Positions 60,017-64,000 of a stretch of 64,000 nucleotides of DNA are shown here, one piece after another. The position numbers were made by a program, and so were the translations under genes. Below the pieces are notes generated by a model, which was not told the DNA's origin, ran no database searches, and was given only the letters and a program-made list of their open reading frames with translations. Each line of letters begins with the position of its first letter. Position 1 is the first letter of the stretch. The DNA is from Chionis minor (taxonomy: Eukaryota; Chordata; Aves; Charadriiformes; Chionididae): contig VZSF01007318.1 in NCBI GenBank assembly GCA_013398295.1, forward strand, positions 23,767-87,766. The letters are read 5' to 3'.

Positions 60017-61929
60017 TCTATTGTTGCTCGGTCTTCATTAATTTCTGTTTGTTTGTTTAATGACATTAAAATGTCACTGTTCTTTTTTCAAAGTCTCTCT
60101 TTTCTATCTTTCTGTCACTGATTTGCCACTCAGTTTCACTCATTATTTGCAAAGAATTGCATTGGCTTGATATTGGAAATACTTCTATTAATTGGCCTGA
60201 GTTTTGAAAATAATTTTAATTAGTATTTATCAAACAGCTTATAGCTGAAAACAGATTTTGGTTTCATATTTTATGAACACGTGTATTTCAGTATTATAAT
60301 GTTTAGTTCCACAGAAGTATAGGGAGGCAGGATTAGCCATAATTAGGCAAGTGAAATGCATCACTGTGCCTGAATTGCACAAATTTCAATTTTCATTTAG
60401 CTGCGAATACATGCTTGTCTTGAGTGAGCTGTGGGATGTTCTTTGCTTGAATGTACCCATATTTAAGTGCTCATTATATTTTTATTCTAATACTTAAAAT
60501 TTCTATTGCATTCATATGCTGATAAGGGAATTCTCCTGTGGATGACTTAGCACCAGTTAATTCACAAGGCAGCTAAGGTCTTCATACCCTAGTAGTAGGT
60601 ACATGTTCCTGATTCTTGTCTCAGACATTGTGAGGTAAAGAACTTTGAATCAAGGCTTACTAACAGGACTTTTAAATGAAATGTTTCATTTACTGTGTTC
60701 AATTCTACCTCATAAGAGTGAGTCTAAATCCATTATTCCATCTCCCATGTTTCTACAGCTAACCTAAAACCAAAATAAAAAATTCTAGGTAGTTTTAGGA
60801 AGAGTAGAAGTTGGGGGTTTTTTTGCCCCCACGTCTGCAGTAACTTGCCAACACCTTTTTCATTATTTCAATACTTCTAGCTCTCTTTACTTTGCTAGGA
60901 CTTGCAAGCTAGGAAAAAGCATGTTTATTGTCAAGATACCTGCTGCCATTTGATTAGTTTGTGAGCCTAAAGAACCCTCTCTTCCAGCTGCTGGAGACAA
61001 AACAGTTTTGAATGTCCCTAACTGTTTTTAGGAGAGCTCTGTTAAGAATTTCCATACCCTTTGTAACAGATATTATATTGGGCAGATCTTTTTATTATTT
61101 GTCTGCTAAATTTAGCACAAAGTGACCAATGACTTAAGGTAGTTAGAAAAGAGGTAGAAATGGAAATGATAGAAGTAGATACTGCAAGATCAGACAACTT
61201 GTTTCCATAGAAACCCAGCTAAAAATTAGAAGCTTTAAAATATTTTGTATTTAATCAAGAAAAAGAAGAACTACTTATGCAATTAGCTACATGTATACAA
61301 GCAGGAAAATAAAGCCAGAGAAAAAATATCCAAGTGAAAATTTTTGCTTGGACATTATCACTGAAATATGGCTGCAATGGAATCATAGTATCAGGAATAC
61401 TACATGCAATAACCCTGAAACTCTCATACAACCAATCAGGATAATTGTGTTTAGTCTTCAAAAATATATAAATAAAATTGGTGGGTTTATAATGGTACTT
61501 GCTTCTTTTTTTCAGCCATCAGTTTTTCAGCTGCGGATTTTTTTAGTTTGTATACAAAACCACTTGAAAATGACAGTTCTCTATTACAAGTTCTTCAGAA
61601 TATGTAGCAATTTATCTATAGCAGTAGAATAAAATCTGTTGCTCATCTGATCATCTGCTTGTCTACTTCTAGTGTTAAATTTCACTTACTCTTACAAATA
61701 GTTTTCAAGAAGTAAGAAACAGACATTCAGAGCAGCTTAAACTCATCAACTCATCAACTGCAATTTGATCAAATTGGTCTTGTAATCAAGCCTCACTGAC
61801 AGTTACCAGATGATCTTTCATTGACTTGCTCTTACTGCCAAGTGCATGATCATTTATTAAAATGATGACTTCGTTATAATGAAAGCAAGTTAATATTTTT
61901 CTAGTAGGCTCTGGAAAGAAGGCTTAAGA

Positions 61930-62345
61930 ATTAATGGATAATGGCCTCCAGAAGATTATTGCAAAAACGTTCCAACCTTGCCTTGGCCAAGAGCCGAGTG
62001 ATGGAACATCATGAGCTGTGGCAGACAGAACAACATAAAGAAGAAGCAAATGGGATGAGCCGTGGTAGGGGCTCTGGAACAACGAGTGACAGAACAACAC
62101 CTAAGACGGCTGGAAAGGTGCAGCGTGGTATCACCATGGTCTGACTTGTGGCCTGTGCCACAACCCCCCATGCCCCAAGGACAGAAACTGGGAGAAACAG
62201 CATACAAGCAGAGAGCCCATGTCCGTGCCAAGTGGCCGGCCAGAGCCTGACACTGAGCATGGCTGGGGCAACCACTGTGTTTCCTCAGGCTGGGCTGTGC
62301 CAACCTGTTGAAATGGTGCCAAGGCAGTCAGGTAATTCCCACTCC
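61930..62345. other. Unclassified GC-richer segment
   Basis: About 400 bp of clearly higher GC and CpG content than its surroundings (for example CCAAGTGGCCGGCCAGAGCC near 62227). It ends near 62331 in CAG/GTAATT, which could be a splice donor. Several short overlapping frames (60-115 codons) occur on both strands, none with a recognised domain. It could be an exon of a non-coding RNA, a retroelement remnant or nothing. Confidence 0.2.
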
Positions 62346-62350
62346 GTGCG

Positions 62351-62362
62351 TGTGTGTGTGTG
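62351..62362. repeat. (TG)n microsatellite
   Basis: Six TG units in a row, preceded by GTGCG. Confidence 0.8.
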
Positions 62363-63988
62363 TTTTGCAATGAGGAGGTACCAGTTGTTTTGGGATCTCA
62401 GTAAGAAAAGCATCGATACTCAAGGCCAGTTATCTGTTTTATTGTGTAAAGGATAAAAAAAAATAGAAAAGATGATAGCAATCTTATGTCCCTCCTGATG
62501 CTGGGAACCCTGGCTGTTGCAGTGTTGGACAAGACACAGCTTGTGGACCATGGCATGCTGCAGAGTTCCCATCTGTGGTGGAGCTGGTCAGCCTCACTGT
62601 TTCTCACACCTTTATTGTATTCTTGCAATGAACAAAGCTATCAATCTTTTAGCTCTACAGCACCAAACATTCTGTGTGGCACATGGAGGTTCACTTTGGG
62701 CATTATGCTCTTACACATCTCCATAGGAATGCGCTCTTACAGTACGTGCTGGCATCACCGTATGTACTCAGGTTATAGAGCAGTCACTCAAATAGTGACA
62801 TATAAGTCTTTACAGGCAAGGCAGTTGTGTTCTGCCCATATTCTGCTTGAAATCACAAACTACTCATTAAAAATGTCTTCTTTGGTGTCTCACTACAGTG
62901 TGTGTATGTGTTTCTGTGTGCCTGTCTGTGTGTGTGCATGTATGCCAAGCTCTTCCTGACACAGCCTGTCCCTTGCTTGGTCCACTTCATGAATTGATCT
63001 TAGCAGCGTCCATGTTCCTTTTTGCCCCATGGTATTAACTTTTGCAGGATATTTCAAACTAGAATGCTACTGTAGGATGACATCTAGACCTTTCTGAATG
63101 TACACCCGGAACTACAGCCAACTGCAGCGTCTTGCGGTGATAACCACTACATATCAGAAAGGGTGTCAATGGTCTCTGAGTGTCATCTCTTACTACACAC
63201 AGATGAGGTATATGTTCTCCTGTCACACAAAATCAGAAAAAACCAACTGTCTGGGTTCTAATATTCACTGGAAACCCTGAGTTGTTACATGAAAAACAGC
63301 AACAATCCTTGACTTATCTTCTCCATGCTACTCTTGATTTGATAGAGATGTGTCATACCGTCTGTTTATTGTTTCTTTTCCAGTTTGAAAAGTCCTGTTT
63401 TTCTAGGCATTTTACATTTGGAAGCTGTGATATTTGGTTCTGTGTCTCTTTCAGTTCTACCTTACTGTTTTTGAGATGGGGCTCCAAAGTACTCACACTG
63501 TTAAAAGGTGAGTATGCCCTGGAGGTACTGTAGTGGTGTAAAGGTGGTTTTAGCTTTTTATTCTGTTCCATTTCTAATATTCCAAACATTTAGCTTGCTG
63601 GTTTTGATTACTAACTAGTGACTACTGAGCTAATGCAAGTGTGGACATACACAATATATTCCAAATAATACCTGGATCTTCTTCCTGTTGAGAAGAATTA
63701 ATTAATCTTTTTTTTATGCTACACATGGTCAAATGTTACACAGTAAAGCAGGCAGTGTATAAACATGGGAAATGATCAGAGATATGCTGCAAAGCATAAG
63801 CTTTTGGTGTCTGGGATCTGTAAAACTGAACTGTGCTCAGGGACTGATGAAAAATGTGCAAACAAAACCTTGTGTCTATACTGTGTGTAAAAGAAGTTGG
63901 TAATATGTCTTTAAATTATTGGTAGTTCTTTTACTATGATTACTTCACCATTTCTTAGATCTAAAATGCTGATAGTTGGGTTGCATGT
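62363..63988. other. Unique DNA, no gene seen
   Basis: The longest non-transposon frame of the window (157 codons, 62486-62959) lies here. It shows no domain and ends in a GT-rich simple tract (62898-62942) translated as Cys/Val repeats, so I do not call it a gene. Confidence 0.4.
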
Positions 63989-64000
63989 TGTCCTGGTTCC
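63989..64000 (+). mobile_element. Possible left end of another LTR, cut by the window edge
   Basis: The last 12 bases, TGTCCTGGTTCC, resemble the first bases of the LTR at 14763 (TGTCCTGGTTTC). Twelve bases are too few for a firm call. Confidence 0.25.

Larger units (their letters stand above)
57392..61929. other. AT-rich unique block, no gene seen
   Basis: No transposon, RNA gene or exon recognised. Contains two perfect palindromes (59630-59649 and 59991-60016), a tandem TTTTACATGCA pair at 57540-57562 and a TTTG tract at about 58547-58565. Frames up to 113 codons (61291-61632) have no recognised domain. Confidence 0.45.

Noticed and set aside
1897..61735. The word CAGACATTCAGAGCA occurring near both ends of the window
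   Set aside because: A 15-base match between distant sites is expected about once or twice by chance in 64 kb.
62486..62959. 157-codon plus-strand frame, longest outside transposons
   Set aside because: No domain, no splice or promoter context, overlapped by another frame, and its end is translated GT simple repeat.
1..64000. tRNA, rRNA, CRISPR, bacterial operon or phage system
   Set aside because: No cloverleaf with internal promoter boxes, no spaced direct-repeat array and no ribosome-binding-site gene layout; all signs are of vertebrate nuclear DNA.

Overview
The window looks like a nuclear chromosome segment from a bird. It is AT-rich and contains at least a dozen CR1 LINE fragments, several with the avian 3' tail of ATTCTRTGA octamer-like repeats. 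It also holds long terminal repeats (LTRs) of avian endogenous retroviruses, simple repeats, and no bacterial-style gene packing. The LTR types resemble families I associate with non-galliform birds; that placement rests on memory, not on a search.

I find no confident protein-coding exon, tRNA, rRNA, CRISPR array or operon. The open frames are short (mostly 60-130 codons), lie in all frames, and have no recognisable domains except where they belong to CR1 ORF2. The segment is best read as intergenic or deep intronic DNA.

Layout. 0.4-0.7 kb: worn CR1 reverse-transcriptase piece. About 3.0-3.15 kb: cluster of homeodomain/POU-like palindromes. 8.8-10.9 kb: minus-strand CR1 interrupted by a younger plus-strand CR1 tail. 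14.2-15.3 kb: CR1 remnants and a solo LTR. 15.3-22.9 kb: mostly unique. 22.9-26.4 kb: CR1 tail, then two CR1 blocks in opposite orientation, with a 549-bp duplication around a single N. 29.3-29.6 kb: CR1. 30.6-32.6 kb: very old CR1 related to turtle-type elements. 33.7-36.9 kb: two worn LTRs flanking a CR1 tail. 38.3-44.7 kb: an inverted pair of similar CR1 tails around 5.5 kb of repeat-poor DNA. 45.5-46.25 kb: the youngest-looking CR1, with 232 uninterrupted ORF2 codons. 48.7-49.0 kb: old CR1. 53.8-57.4 kb: a 1.8-kb segment carrying a solo LTR with a perfect 5-bp target duplication, present twice in tandem around an N. 57.4-64 kb: mostly unique, with what may be the first bases of another LTR at the right edge.

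The most useful observation is technical. All three N bases (24403, 55576, 56438) lie between direct copies of the same sequence. This is the signature of unmerged contig or haplotype ends, so about 2.4 kb of the window is probably false duplication. The most interesting biological signals are several perfect palindromes or hairpins, a nested CR1 insertion, an oppositely oriented CR1 composite, and one weak exon-like open stretch at 6714-6935. I see no evidence for a new multi-gene system here.
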